DNA of 64,000 bases, taken from contig JAJDTI010000174.1 of NCBI GenBank assembly GCA_022827245.1, positions 1 through 64,000 of the forward strand, in the 5' to 3' direction. The notes under the pieces are model-generated. The model was not told the DNA's origin. It saw only the letters and a list, made by a program, of their open reading frames with translations, and did not search any database. The translations under genes were made by a program, and so were the position numbers. This document shows positions 8,857 to 21,916 of the stretch, in pieces. Within the stretch, counting starts at the first letter, position 1, and each line of letters opens with the position of its first letter. Source of the stretch: Pseudomonadales bacterium (GTDB lineage Bacteria; Pseudomonadota; Gammaproteobacteria; Pseudomonadales; Azotimanducaceae).

Positions 8857-9369
8857 ATGGCGCTGCTCCCGATCCTCGAGTACCCGAGCCCCCGCCTGCG
8901 CATCCGCGCACAGCCCGTGGCGGAGGTCACCGCCGCCGTGCGCCGGCTGATCGACGACATGTTCGAGACCATGTACGCCGCGCCCGGGATCGGGCTGTCC
9001 GCCAGCCAGGTGGACGTACACCGGCGGATCATCGTCGTGGACGTCTCTCCGGAGCACGATGCGCCCCACGCCTTCGTCAACCCGGAGATCGAAGTCCTGG
9101 GCGGGGTCCAGGAGCGCGAGGAAGGCTGCCTCTCCGTGCCGGGCTTCCACGAGACCGTGCGCCGCGCGGAACGGATCCGCGTCACGGCGCTCGCGCGCGA
9201 CGGCGAGCCGTTCACGCTGGAGGCGGAAGGCCTGCTCTCCGTGTGCATCCAGCACGAGTGCGACCACCTCGAGGGAAAGCTCTTCGTCGACTACCTGTCG
9301 AGCCTGAAGCGCGGCCGGATCCGCAAGAAGCTCGAGAAACAACGCCGCGAAGAGGCCGCGAGCGCTTGA
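8857..9369 (+). CDS. def: Peptide deformylase
   Basis: Metalloenzyme removing the N-formyl group from nascent proteins. The 170-residue product has the three class signatures: [16 protein letters not shown] (metal Cys) and QHECDHLEG (two metal His and the catalytic Glu). The start ATG at 8857 gives [15 protein letters not shown], the usual beginning. It is first in the def-fmt-rsmB-trkA-trkH series, the usual order in Gammaproteobacteria; its stop overlaps the fmt start (TTGA). Confidence 0.97.
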   Translation: MALLPILEYPSPRLRIRAQPVAEVTAAVRRLIDDMFETMYAAPGIGLSASQVDVHRRIIVVDVSPEHDAPHAFVNPEIEVLGGVQEREEGCLSVPGFHETVRRAERIRVTALARDGEPFTLEAEGLLSVCIQHECDHLEGKLFVDYLSSLKRGRIRKKLEKQRREEAASA

Positions 9370-10301
9370 GCGCAGCCCTCGACCTGGGGTTCGCCGGCAC
9401 TCCCGACTTCGCGGTCCGCATCCTGCGCGCGCTGCACGAGTCGCCACACCACGTGGCCGCCGTGTTCACCCAACCGGACCGTCCCGCCGGACGCCGCCGT
9501 CGGCTGACCCCCAGCCCGGCGCGGCGGTTCGCCGAGGCACACGGCCTCCCGGTACACACGCCCGAGCGCATCGGCGCCGAACTCCCGCGCATCCGGACTC
9601 TCGATGTCCTCGTCGTCGCGGCCTACGGACTCATCCTGCCGGCGGCCGTGCTGGACGCGCCGGCCCGCGGCTGCCTCAACGTGCACGCTTCCCTCCTGCC
9701 GCGCTGGCGCGGCGCGGCGCCAGTCGAGCGGGCGATCATGGCGGGCGACACCACCACCGGGGTCAGCATCATGCGGATCGACACGGGACTCGACACGGGT
9801 CCCGTCCTCGCCCGGCGTGCCACCCCGATCGGCGCCGACGAGACGGGCGCGGCGCTCACCGAGCGGCTGGCCGACCTCGGCGCGCGGGAGATGCTCGACT
9901 GCCTGGACCGCCTGGACGAACTCGAGCCGACCCCCCAGGACCCCGCCGGCGCGACGCAGGCCCCGAAGCTCACCGCGCGCGACGCGGTCATCGACTGGAA
10001 CCGCCCGGCGGTGGACATCGCTATGCAGGTCCGGGCGCTTTCCGGGCGCCGGTCCGCGTTCGCCACCCTGGACGGCGAGCGCATCGGCATCCTCGCGGGG
10101 CGGGCCACGGAGGCAACCGAGTCCACGCCCGGGAGGCTCGAACGGACAGCGGCGGGGTTCGCGGTCGGCTGCGGCGCCGGGGCCCTGCTCCTCGAGACGG
10201 TGCAGCTCGCGCGCGGCAAGGGACGCCCGGTCTCCGCCCAGGCCGCGGCCAACGGGTTCCCCGAACTGTTCGCGACGGGCGTCCAGCTCGATGTGTCCTG
10301 A
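9366..10301 (+). CDS. fmt: Methionyl-tRNA formyltransferase
   Basis: Formylates initiator Met-tRNA using 10-formyltetrahydrofolate. At 311 aa it has [15 protein letters not shown] at the N-terminus, [22 protein letters not shown] (formyl-transfer Asn and His) and [11 protein letters not shown], followed by the C-terminal OB-like tRNA-binding domain. The start is TTG at 9366 overlapping the def stop; this is the only start that places the conserved GFAGTP strand at the usual distance from the N-terminus. It ends overlapping rsmB by 11 bases. Confidence 0.95.
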   Translation: MSAALDLGFAGTPDFAVRILRALHESPHHVAAVFTQPDRPAGRRRRLTPSPARRFAEAHGLPVHTPERIGAELPRIRTLDVLVVAAYGLILPAAVLDAPARGCLNVHASLLPRWRGAAPVERAIMAGDTTTGVSIMRIDTGLDTGPVLARRATPIGADETGAALTERLADLGAREMLDCLDRLDELEPTPQDPAGATQAPKLTARDAVIDWNRPAVDIAMQVRALSGRRSAFATLDGERIGILAGRATEATESTPGRLERTAAGFAVGCGAGALLLETVQLARGKGRPVSAQAAANGFPELFATGVQLDVS

Positions 10302-11583
10302 CGCCGGGGCCCCCGGTCCGGCCGAGCTGCGCGCGCGCGCCGCCCGGGCGGTCGACGCCGTACGGCGGCGAGGCCTGGCGCTTGACGAAGTCCTGGGCGC
10401 GGGGACGCCTCCGCTCGTGCGCGAACTGGCGTTCGGCACCTGCCGCCGGTACTTCTCGCTGCGGGGCGCGGTCGACGCGCGTCTCTCCCACCCGCTGCGC
10501 GACCGCGACCAGGACATCTACGCCCTGCTGCTCGTCGGCCTCTACCAGTTGCGCCACCTGCGCGTTCCCGACCACGCCGCCGTTTCCGAGACCGTCGCCG
10601 CGACCCGTGTCCTCGGCAAACCGTGGGCGCGGGGCCTGGTGAACGGGGTGCTCCGCCGCGCCGCGGAAGCGCCGGCCAGCACGTCTTCGGAAGAGGAGCG
10701 CTGGGACCACCCCGCCTGGCTCCTGGAAGCAACGCGTGCGGCCTGGCCGGACCGGTGCCCGGAGCTCTTCGAAACCAACAACGGGCGGGCGCCGATGGCG
10801 CTGCGCGTGAACCGCTCGAAGCACGGGGTCCCCGCGTACCGTGCGCTGCTCGACGCCGCGGGCTTCGCCCACCGCCCGGGCGTCGCCCCGGCGTCCCTGG
10901 TGCTCGAGACCCCGGTCCCGGCGGCGCGATTGCCCGGTTACGACGCCGGCTCGGTCGCGGTCCAGGACGAAGCCGCCCAACTCGCCGCGACCCTGCTGCC
11001 GCAGACCGCGGGCGCAAGGGTCCTCGATGCCTGCGCCGCGCCCGGCGGCAAGGCGTTCGGGCTGCTGGAGGCGGCCCCTTCCCTCGCCGTGACCGCCCTC
11101 GATGCGAGCGAGGACCGCCTCACGCGGCTGCGCAGCGAGGCGGACCGACTCGGGCACCGTCTGGCCGACGTCCTCGCGGGGGACGCGACGGACACGGCCT
11201 GGTGGGACGGCACGCCCTACGACGCGGTGCTGCTGGACGCGCCGTGTTCCGGGACGGGGACGCTCCGCCGGCACCCGGACATCAAGGTGTCGCGCACGCC
11301 CGACCACGTGCGCAACGCCGCCGACCGCCAGCGCGCCATGCTCGCGAACCTCTGGGGCGTCCTTTCCAGTGGCGGCACGCTGCTTTACTGTACCTGTTCC
11401 GTCCTGCCGGAGGAGAACGACGCCGTGATGGAGGACTTTCTGGCTGTCACGCCGGACGCCGCGTCCGTCCCGCTCGACGCTCCGTGGGGGCGTTCCACCG
11501 ATCGCGGCCGCATCCTCCTGCCGAGTCCCGGCGGGCCCGACGGGTTCTACTTCGCGCGCGTCGCCAAGGCCCCCGGCGCGTGA
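10291..11583 (+). CDS. rsmB: 16S rRNA (cytosine967-C5)-methyltransferase
   Basis: Methylates C967 of 16S rRNA. The 430-residue product has an N-terminal NusB-like RNA-binding domain (about 1-130) and a Fmu/NOL1 Rossmann methyltransferase. SAM-binding ACAAPGGKAFGLLE and the two catalytic cysteines in LDAPCSGTGTLRR and LYCTCSVLPEEN are intact. The start ATG at 10291 lies inside the end of fmt; the stop overlaps the trkA start as GTGA. Confidence 0.95.
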   Translation: MCPDAGAPGPAELRARAARAVDAVRRRGLALDEVLGAGTPPLVRELAFGTCRRYFSLRGAVDARLSHPLRDRDQDIYALLLVGLYQLRHLRVPDHAAVSETVAATRVLGKPWARGLVNGVLRRAAEAPASTSSEEERWDHPAWLLEATRAAWPDRCPELFETNNGRAPMALRVNRSKHGVPAYRALLDAAGFAHRPGVAPASLVLETPVPAARLPGYDAGSVAVQDEAAQLAATLLPQTAGARVLDACAAPGGKAFGLLEAAPSLAVTALDASEDRLTRLRSEADRLGHRLADVLAGDATDTAWWDGTPYDAVLLDAPCSGTGTLRRHPDIKVSRTPDHVRNAADRQRAMLANLWGVLSSGGTLLYCTCSVLPEENDAVMEDFLAVTPDAASVPLDAPWGRSTDRGRILLPSPGGPDGFYFARVAKAPGA

Positions 11584-12953
11584 ACATCCTCATCCTCGGT
11601 GCGGGGCAGGTGGGCGGCACGCTCGCCGAGCACCTGGCGAGCGAGGCCTTCGACATTACCCTGGTCGACGTCGACGGCGCGCGCCTGCGCGAACTGCGGG
11701 ACCGCCTCGACATCCGCACGGTGCACGGCTACGCCTCCCGGCCGGACGTGCTGCGCGACGCCGGCGCGGGGGACGCCGACATGCTGATCGCCGTGACGCC
11801 GAACGACGAGGTCAACATGATCGCGTGCCAGGTGTGCTACTCGATGTTCCGCACGCCCACGAAGATCGCGCGCATCCGCGCCGACTCCTACCACACGCGG
11901 ACCGGCTTCTTCACGCAGGAACACATGCCCATCGACGTGCTCATCAACCCGGAGCACGTCGTGACCGAGCAGATCCGGGAACTCCTCGAACATCCCGGCG
12001 CGCTGCAGGTGCTCGACTTCGCCGACGGCCGCGTCAAGCTGGTCGCCGTCAAGGCCACCCACGACAGCCCCCTGGTCGGCCAGGACCTCCGCTTCCTGCG
12101 CAAGCGGATGCCCAAGGTCGACTCCCGGGTCGCCGCGATCTTCCGCCGCGGCCGCGCGATCATTCCCGAGGGCGACACGATCATCGAGGCGGAGGACGAC
12201 GTCTTCTTCATCGCCGCCGCCGACGACATCAACGCCGTCATGGCGGAGCTGCGCCGGGTGGAGCGCCCCTACAAGCGGGTGCTCATCGCCGGCGGCGGAC
12301 ACATCGGCGAGCAGCTCGCCCAGGCCATCGAGCCGCTCTTCTCCGTGAAGGTGGTCGAGCACGACGCCAGCCGCGCGGCCGAGCTTGCCCAGCAACTCGA
12401 TTCGGCCGTGGTCATCCACGGCGACGCAACCGACAAGGACCTCCTGCTCGAGGAGAACATCGAGCGTACCGACGCCTTCTGCGCGGTGACGAACGACGAC
12501 GAGGTCAACATCATGTCGTCGCTCCTCTCGAAACGGCTCGGCGTCCGCCAGGTCATGACCCTGATCGGCAAGCCGGCCTACGTCGACCTGATGGAAGGGG
12601 GTGACATCAACGTCGCCATCTCCCCACAGCTCGCGACCACCAGCACGATCCTCAAGCATGTGCGCCGCGCGGACATCGCCCGCGTGCACAGCCTGCGGCG
12701 CGGCGCCGCGGAGGCGATCGAGGCCGTCGTGCACGGCGACGCCAGGAGCAGCAACGTGGCCGGGCGCGCCCTCAGCGACCTCAAGCTCCCGCCCGGGACA
12801 ACCGTGGGAGCGGTCGTGCGCGGCGAGCAGGTGCTGATCGCGCACGACGACGTCGTCATCGAACCGGACGACCACGTCATCCTGTTCGTGACGGACAAAC
12901 GGCGCATCCCCGCGGTGGAGCGCCTGTTCCAGGTCGGTCTCTCCTTCTTCTGA
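11580..12953 (+). CDS. trkA: Trk system potassium uptake regulator TrkA
   Basis: Peripheral NAD(H)-binding subunit gating the TrkH potassium channel. At 457 aa it contains two tandem RCK units, each a TrkA-N Rossmann domain followed by TrkA-C. The first begins NILILGAGQVGGTLAEHL, the second RVLIAGGGHIGEQLAQAI (about residues 235-252). The GTG at 11580 overlaps the rsmB stop. trkH follows after 18 bases, so the two are one transcription unit. Confidence 0.96.
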   Translation: MNILILGAGQVGGTLAEHLASEAFDITLVDVDGARLRELRDRLDIRTVHGYASRPDVLRDAGAGDADMLIAVTPNDEVNMIACQVCYSMFRTPTKIARIRADSYHTRTGFFTQEHMPIDVLINPEHVVTEQIRELLEHPGALQVLDFADGRVKLVAVKATHDSPLVGQDLRFLRKRMPKVDSRVAAIFRRGRAIIPEGDTIIEAEDDVFFIAAADDINAVMAELRRVERPYKRVLIAGGGHIGEQLAQAIEPLFSVKVVEHDASRAAELAQQLDSAVVIHGDATDKDLLLEENIERTDAFCAVTNDDEVNIMSSLLSKRLGVRQVMTLIGKPAYVDLMEGGDINVAISPQLATTSTILKHVRRADIARVHSLRRGAAEAIEAVVHGDARSSNVAGRALSDLKLPPGTTVGAVVRGEQVLIAHDDVVIEPDDHVILFVTDKRRIPAVERLFQVGLSFF

Positions 12954-12971
12954 GGCCGGGGCAGCACCGCC

Positions 12972-14414
12972 TTGCACTTCGGCGTCATCCTCCGCGTCAC
13001 CGGCGTGCTGCTGATGCTCTTCAGCATCGCGATGGTGGTGCCCGTCGCGGTGGCGCTCTTCTACGGCGAGGACACGGTGGCGACGTTCCTGGCCGCCTTC
13101 GGCATCACCTTCGGCGCCGGCGCCGCGTTCCGCTTCTCCCGGCCGCGGTCCGAGGCGGACCTGCGCAGCCGCGAGGGATTCCTCATCACCGTGCTCTTCT
13201 ACGTGGGCCTCGGCCTATTCGGCGCGCTGCCGCTCTACTTCGCGCCGAGCCTCGCGCACACGTTCACCGACGCCGCCTTCGAGTCCCTCTCCGGGCTGAC
13301 GACGACCGGCGCGACGGTCGTCAGCGGCCTCGACGACCTGCCCCGGTCCATCCTCTTCTACCGGCAGCTCCTGCAGTGGCTCGGCGGCATGGGCATCATC
13401 GTCCTCGCCGTGGCGGTGCTGCCGATGCTCGGCGTCGGGGGGATGCAGCTCTACCGGGCCGAGTCGCCGGGACCCGTCAAGGACACCAAGCTGACGCCCC
13501 GGATCACGGAGACGGCGCGGGCGCTGTGGCTCATCTACTGCGGGCTGACGCTCGCCTGCGCCGCCGCCTACTGGGCGGCCGGCATGAGCCTGTTCGACGC
13601 GGTGTGCCACGCGTTCTCGACCGTCGCCATCGGCGGGTTCTCGACCCACGACGCAAGCCTCGGACACTTCGCGAGCGGCTGGATCGAGTCCGTCGCGATC
13701 GTGTTCATGATCCTCTCCGGCATCAACTTCGGCCTGCACTTCCTGGCGTGGCGGCGACCGACCCTCTATTTCACGGACCGCGAGGTGCGCACCTACCTGT
13801 CCGCCCTCGTGTTCGTGGCGGTGCTCGTCGTCTGGAGCCTGCTGCAGAACCCGGGCGCCACGGCGAACCCGGTGCGCGACGGCATCTTCCAGGCGGTATC
13901 GATCACCACCACGACCGGGTTCACCACCGCGGACTTCAGCCTCTGGCCCTCGTTCGTGCCGTTCCTGCTGCTCTTTGCCGCGTTCGCCGGCGGCTGCGCC
14001 GGATCGACGGCCGGCGGGATCAAGATGATGCGCGTCCTGCTGGTGGCGCGGCAGGGCCTGCGGGAGATCCGGCGGCTGATTCATCCTAACGGCGTCTTCC
14101 CGGTCAAGCTGGGGCGGGAGGTGATCTCCGACCGCGTCATGGACGGCGTCTGGGGGTTCTTCGCCGCCTACGTCACGATCTTCCTCGCCATGGTGTGCCT
14201 GGTCCTCGGCATCTCCGGTCTCGACTTCGTCACCGCCTTCTCCGCCGTCGGCGCGTGCCTCAACAACCTCGGCCCCGGGCTCGGCTCCGTGGCGCTGAAC
14301 TACGCCGACCTGAACGCGCCGACGAAGTGGGTCCTCGTCCTCGCCATGCTGCTCGGGCGCCTGGAGATCTTCACGCTGCTGGTGCTGTTGACGCCGGCTT
14401 ACTGGCGTAGCTGA
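12972..14414 (+). CDS. trkH: Trk potassium channel subunit TrkH
   Basis: Inner-membrane potassium uptake channel partnering TrkA. The 480-residue protein has the fourfold M1-P-M2 architecture; selectivity-filter segments are seen as SGLTTTGATV, STVAIGGFST, SITTTTGFTT and SAVGACLNNLGPG. The start is TTG at 12972, giving the usual short N-terminus before the first helix. Its last 16 bases overlap the end of the convergent lpxL-like gene, leaving no room for a separate terminator between them. Confidence 0.95.
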   Translation: MHFGVILRVTGVLLMLFSIAMVVPVAVALFYGEDTVATFLAAFGITFGAGAAFRFSRPRSEADLRSREGFLITVLFYVGLGLFGALPLYFAPSLAHTFTDAAFESLSGLTTTGATVVSGLDDLPRSILFYRQLLQWLGGMGIIVLAVAVLPMLGVGGMQLYRAESPGPVKDTKLTPRITETARALWLIYCGLTLACAAAYWAAGMSLFDAVCHAFSTVAIGGFSTHDASLGHFASGWIESVAIVFMILSGINFGLHFLAWRRPTLYFTDREVRTYLSALVFVAVLVVWSLLQNPGATANPVRDGIFQAVSITTTTGFTTADFSLWPSFVPFLLLFAAFAGGCAGSTAGGIKMMRVLLVARQGLREIRRLIHPNGVFPVKLGREVISDRVMDGVWGFFAAYVTIFLAMVCLVLGISGLDFVTAFSAVGACLNNLGPGLGSVALNYADLNAPTKWVLVLAMLLGRLEIFTLLVLLTPAYWRS

Positions 14415-15301
14415 CGCCCGCCCACCGCGTCCGTCGGCGGTTTCGGCCCTCCACGGCTGCGCCGCTCGCGAAACCGCTTGTACTCCCACTGGTACTGCGC
14501 CGGGTCGCGCCGGACCGCCCGTTCGACGGCCTCGTTCATCGCCGTGGCGCTGACGACGAGATCGTCGGACCGCACCGCCTCGTCGACGCGTTCGCACGCG
14601 AGCTCGAAGCCCGTTGCCGACCGGCGGACGGTGACCATCAGCACCTGCGTCTCCGGACCGATCAGCCGCCGCGCCAGGGTCATCGTCAGGACGTCGACGC
14701 CGAAGAAGGGCGCCCGTACGGCCGCATCCGGGCGCGGCGTCTGGTCCGGCAACACGCCCACCGCCTCTCCCGCGGCGAGCGCCCGCCGCACCTGGCGCAG
14801 GCCGCCGACATCGAGGGGCGCCAGGGACAGGCCCCAGCGCGTCCGGGCCCGTACGATGGACGCTTCCAGCGCGCGCACCTTCGGCGGGTCGTACAGGAAC
14901 GTGATCGGCATGCGCGGTCCCAGCGCGAACGCCAGCACTTCCCAGTTGCCCCAGTGCGGACACAGGATGAGCGTCCCGCCCGGGTGCGACCGCGCCGCCT
15001 CGAGCAACGCGTCCCCTTCCACCACCCGCAGGGCTTTCGCGAAGGCGTCCCGCCGCGCATGCCACACGAACCCGCTCTCGCAGCCCAGGCGGCACGTCTC
15101 CACCAGGCTGCGGCGCCCGAGATCGCGCCGGGCCCGCGCATCGAGTTCGGGGAAACACAGGGCGAGGTTCGCGTCCGTGACCGAAGCGGCCGGCAGGCGC
15201 AGCCACCAGCCGAGCCGGCCCGCCGCGCCCCCGAGCGCCCGCGCCCACGACAGCGGCAGCCAGCCGAGGACGCGCACCAGGCCGATGACGATCCAGGCCA
15301 T
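14399..15301 (-). CDS. LpxL/HtrB-type lysophospholipid (lipid A) acyltransferase
   Basis: Inner-membrane acyltransferase of the lipid A late-acylation family. At 300 aa it has a short N-terminal membrane helix (IVIGLVRVLGWLPLSWA) and the catalytic HxxxxE box in LCPHWGNWEVLAF, with downstream GVLPDQTP and the Arg/Tyr-rich end YQWEYKRFRER typical of LpxL/LpxM. The ATG at 15301 is 7 bases past the tag stop. Whether it is the LpxL or LpxM step cannot be told here. Confidence 0.88.
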   Translation of the reverse strand: MAWIVIGLVRVLGWLPLSWARALGGAAGRLGWWLRLPAASVTDANLALCFPELDARARRDLGRRSLVETCRLGCESGFVWHARRDAFAKALRVVEGDALLEAARSHPGGTLILCPHWGNWEVLAFALGPRMPITFLYDPPKVRALEASIVRARTRWGLSLAPLDVGGLRQVRRALAAGEAVGVLPDQTPRPDAAVRAPFFGVDVLTMTLARRLIGPETQVLMVTVRRSATGFELACERVDEAVRSDDLVVSATAMNEAVERAVRRDPAQYQWEYKRFRERRSRGGPKPPTDAVGGRQLRQ

Positions 15302-15308
15302 GCGGTGC

Positions 15309-15896
15309 TTATGCGAGGGAGGCGAGGGCGGCAACTTCCCCGTGGCGGAAGCAGCTCACGAGGTGGTCGTTCACGAACCCGGCGCTCTGCATGAACGCGT
15401 AGCAGATCGTCGGCCCCACGAAGCGGAACCCCTCCTTGCGCAGGGCCTTGGACATGGCGACCGACGCGGACGTCTTGCTCGGCACTTCCGCCGGGTCCTC
15501 CCAGCGGTTCTGGACCGCCGCGCCGTCGACGAAGCCCCACAGGAACGCCACCGGGTCCGGCAGGTCGAGGAAACGCCGCGCGTTGCCCACCATGGCGGTC
15601 AGCTTGCCCCGGTGCCGGATGACGCCCGGGTCGTCCAGCCAGCGGGCCAGGTCCCCGTCGCCGCTGCGGGCCAGGCGTTCCGGGTCGAAGCCGTGGAAGA
15701 CGCGCGCCATGTGCGGGCGCTTGACGAGGATCGTGCGCCAGGAGAGCCCGGCCTGCATGCCCTCGAGCGTCAGCCGCTCGAAGAGGTCGCGCGGGTCGCG
15801 GACCGGCACGCCCCACTCGGTGTCGTGATAGCGCTGCATCTCGGCGTCCGCCAGGCTCCATGGACAGCGCCGTTTGCCCATATCATCCGCGGTCAT
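15309..15896 (-). CDS. tag: DNA-3-methyladenine glycosylase I
   Basis: Excises 3-methyladenine from alkylated DNA. The 195-residue product has RCPWSLADAEMQRYHDTEWG near the start and NDHLVSCFRH near the end, supplying the Cys/His pairs of the family's zinc site, with EGMQAGLSW as the base-pocket segment. A second in-frame ATG at 15881 (MGKRRCPW) fits the E. coli start better, so the first five residues are uncertain. It diverges from gmhB with only 36 bases between. Confidence 0.94.
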   Translation of the reverse strand: MTADDMGKRRCPWSLADAEMQRYHDTEWGVPVRDPRDLFERLTLEGMQAGLSWRTILVKRPHMARVFHGFDPERLARSGDGDLARWLDDPGVIRHRGKLTAMVGNARRFLDLPDPVAFLWGFVDGAAVQNRWEDPAEVPSKTSASVAMSKALRKEGFRFVGPTICYAFMQSAGFVNDHLVSCFRHGEVAALASLA

Positions 15897-15932
15897 CGCG
15901 AGCGTGCTGCAGAAAACGCCACGGCTTCACCC

Positions 15933-16493
15933 ATGTACAGGCTCGTATTGCTCGACCGCGACGGCGTGATCAACCACCGGCCGCCCCCCGGGCACGACGG
16001 AGACCCGGGAAACTACATCAAAACTCCCGGCGAGTGGCGCCCCATCGCCGGCGGCCCGGAGGCCGTGGCCTCGCTGAACGCCCTCGGCTGCTTCGTGGCG
16101 GTCTGCACCAACCAGAGCGGCGTCGGGCGCGGCGTCATGTCCGCGGACGACCTCGCCGCCGTGCACCGGCACATGGAGACCGCCCTGCGCGCCGCCGGCG
16201 CCCGGCTCGACCGGGTGTACGTCTGCCCGCACCACCCCGGGGAGGCCTGCGCGTGCCGGAAGCCGCGGCCCGGCATGCTGTGCGCGGCGATGCGCGACTT
16301 CGGCGTGACCGGGCCCGACACCTGCTTCGTCGGAGACTCCCAAAGGGACGTGGACGCCGCCCTTGCCGCCGGCTGCGAGCCGATCCTCGTGCGCACCGGC
16401 AACGGGGCCGAGGCGGAGCCCGGCGCGCGCGCTGCGGGGGTCCGCCGCGTATACGACGACCTCGCCGCCGCCGCGCGGAGCCTGGCCGCATGA
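15933..16493 (+). CDS. gmhB: D-glycero-beta-D-manno-heptose 1,7-bisphosphate 7-phosphatase
   Basis: HAD phosphatase of the ADP-heptose pathway for lipopolysaccharide inner core. At 186 aa it starts MYRLVLLDRDGVIN with the nucleophile and acid/base Asp pair, has the TNQSGVGRG loop, the zinc-binding CPHHPGEACACRKPRPGM segment, and the GDSQRDVDAA C-terminal motif. It overlaps the next acyltransferase gene by ATGA, as is common in Gammaproteobacteria. Confidence 0.95.
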   Translation: MYRLVLLDRDGVINHRPPPGHDGDPGNYIKTPGEWRPIAGGPEAVASLNALGCFVAVCTNQSGVGRGVMSADDLAAVHRHMETALRAAGARLDRVYVCPHHPGEACACRKPRPGMLCAAMRDFGVTGPDTCFVGDSQRDVDAALAAGCEPILVRTGNGAEAEPGARAAGVRRVYDDLAAAARSLAA

Positions 16494-17209
16494 TCGCCGA
16501 CCTGCGGGCGGCCCTGTTCTACGCGGGGTACGTCTTCTCGACCATCGCCTGGGGAAGCCTGTCCGTCGCCGTGGGCTGGATGCTTCCGGCCAAGGCGCGT
16601 TTCTCGTTCGTGATCGGCACGTGGACACGCATCGTCCTCGGCTGGCTCCGGATCACCTGCGGCATCCGCGCCGCGGTGGAAGGGCGCGAGCACCTGCCCG
16701 ACGAGCCGTGCATCCTGCTGGTCAAGCACCAGAGCACCTGGGACACGCTCTTCGTCCAGACCCTGATCAGCCCGCAGACCACCCTGATCAAGCGCGAGCT
16801 GCTCTGGATCCCGTTCTTCGGCTGGGCGTTCGCGATCAACCGGCCCATCGCGATCGACCGGCGGGCGCGCCGCAACGCGTTCCGGCAATTGCTCGAACGC
16901 GGCACCGACCGGCTGCGGTCGGGCTTCTCGGTCACGCTTTTCCCGGAAGGGACGCGTGTGCCGTGGGGCGAGCAGCGGCCCTTCGAGGCCGGGGGGGCCG
17001 CGCTCGCCGCGCACGCGGGCTGCCCGGTGCTGGTCGTCGCGCACGACGCCGGCCGCTACTGGCCGGCCCACCGCTTCCGGAAAACGCCGGGAACCGTGCG
17101 CGTGCGCATCTCGCCTCCCCTCGACACGGAAGGCAAAAAGCACAAGGAAATCAATCGGTTGGCGCAGGAATGGCTCGCCCGGGAGATGCGCCTCCTCGAA
17201 CGCGGGTAA
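16490..17209 (+). CDS. plsC: 1-acyl-sn-glycerol-3-phosphate acyltransferase family protein
   Basis: Membrane acyltransferase making phosphatidic acid from lysophosphatidate. At 239 aa it has an N-terminal membrane helix (about 8-30), the catalytic HxxxxD box in VKHQSTWDT, the substrate Arg region NRPIAIDR and FPEGTRVPWG. Coupled to gmhB by a 4-base overlap. It converges with gyrB across 24 bases that include the palindrome GGCCGGCC. Confidence 0.92.
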   Translation: MIADLRAALFYAGYVFSTIAWGSLSVAVGWMLPAKARFSFVIGTWTRIVLGWLRITCGIRAAVEGREHLPDEPCILLVKHQSTWDTLFVQTLISPQTTLIKRELLWIPFFGWAFAINRPIAIDRRARRNAFRQLLERGTDRLRSGFSVTLFPEGTRVPWGEQRPFEAGGAALAAHAGCPVLVVAHDAGRYWPAHRFRKTPGTVRVRISPPLDTEGKKHKEINRLAQEWLAREMRLLERG

Positions 17210-17233
17210 GGGCGAGGCCGGCCGTCGCGCGCG

Positions 17234-20735
<3,502 letters not shown>

Positions 20736-20736
20736 G

Positions 20737-21840
20737 TCATAGGCGCATCGGCATCACGACGAACAGGGCCCCTTCCTCTTCCGGCCCCTCGATCAGTGCG
20801 CTGCTGTTGCCGTCCGACACGGACATCCGCACGCTGTCCCCGGACAGCGCGCCGAGGATGTCGAGCAGGTAGTCGGCGTTGAAGCCGATTTCCATCGGGT
20901 CCCCGTCGTACTCGACGGCGATGACGTCTTCCGCCTCCTCCTGGTCCGGGTTGTTCGCCTGGACGGTCATCTCTTCCCCGTCGAGGGACAGCCGCACCCC
21001 GCGGTACTTCTCGTTGGACAGGATGGACGTACTGCGCAGGGTCCGCCGGAGCGTCTCGCGATCGCCCGTCACGTAGTGCTCGCCGTTCTTCGGGATGACG
21101 CGCTCGTAATCGGGGAACTGGCCGTCCACGAGCTTCGAGACCAGCGTGTAGCCGCCCTGGACGACCCGCAGGTGGTTGCTGCCGAGCGCCAGCAGCAGCG
21201 GTTCGTCCCCATCGCCGAGGAGCCGCGCGAGTTCGTTCACGCCCTTGCGCGGCACGATCGCCTGCATCCGCTCGACCCCCTGCGCACCGCCGGGACAGGT
21301 GCACATCGCCAGGCGGTGCCCGTCGGTGGCCACCGTGCGGACGTACTCGCCCGTGATCTCGAACAGCATGCCGTTCAGGAAATAGCGCACGTCCTGCTGG
21401 GCCATGGCGAAACTGGTCTGCTCCAAGAGGCGGCGCACGTCGTCCACGGGCACCAGCACCTTGACGTCGCTCTCCGGCTCCGCCATCTCCGGGTATTCGT
21501 CCACCGGCAGCGTCGCCAGCGCGAACCGGCTCTTCCCGGACCGCACCGTGACCTGGTCGGCCACCTCCACGGAAATGCGCGCGCCCTCGGGCAGCGAACG
21601 CCAGATATCTACGAGCTTCCGGCCCGGGATCGTCGCGCGGCCGCCGCGCTCGATCTCGACGCCCTCCCGCACGCGCACGCTCAACTCCACCTCGAGGTCC
21701 GTGGCGGTCAGCGTGAGTTCGTCCTCCCGCGCCACCACCAGGAGGTTGGACAGGACCGGAAGCGTCTGCCTGCGTTCCACCACGCCCGTCACCATCGACA
21801 GCGCGCGCAGGAGCGTCTCCCTTTCAGTGCTGAACTTCAT
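20737..21840 (-). CDS. dnaN: DNA polymerase III beta sliding clamp
   Basis: Ring-shaped processivity clamp that tethers polymerase III to DNA. At 367 aa it has the three-domain clamp pattern, starting MKFSTERETLLRALSMVTGV and ending EEGALFVVMPMRL, the clamp C-terminal MPMRL that lines the protein-binding pocket. It is 76 bases downstream of dnaA and immediately ahead of recF, the usual order. Confidence 0.98.
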   Translation of the reverse strand: MKFSTERETLLRALSMVTGVVERRQTLPVLSNLLVVAREDELTLTATDLEVELSVRVREGVEIERGGRATIPGRKLVDIWRSLPEGARISVEVADQVTVRSGKSRFALATLPVDEYPEMAEPESDVKVLVPVDDVRRLLEQTSFAMAQQDVRYFLNGMLFEITGEYVRTVATDGHRLAMCTCPGGAQGVERMQAIVPRKGVNELARLLGDGDEPLLLALGSNHLRVVQGGYTLVSKLVDGQFPDYERVIPKNGEHYVTGDRETLRRTLRSTSILSNEKYRGVRLSLDGEEMTVQANNPDQEEAEDVIAVEYDGDPMEIGFNADYLLDILGALSGDSVRMSVSDGNSSALIEGPEEEGALFVVMPMRL

Positions 21841-21916
21841 GTCACTCCGTTCCCCGGCTTGCTCCGATATAGCCCGTCGCAGCGCTCTTTCCCTTGCCTC
21901 CGTCGCCTCCGTCGCC

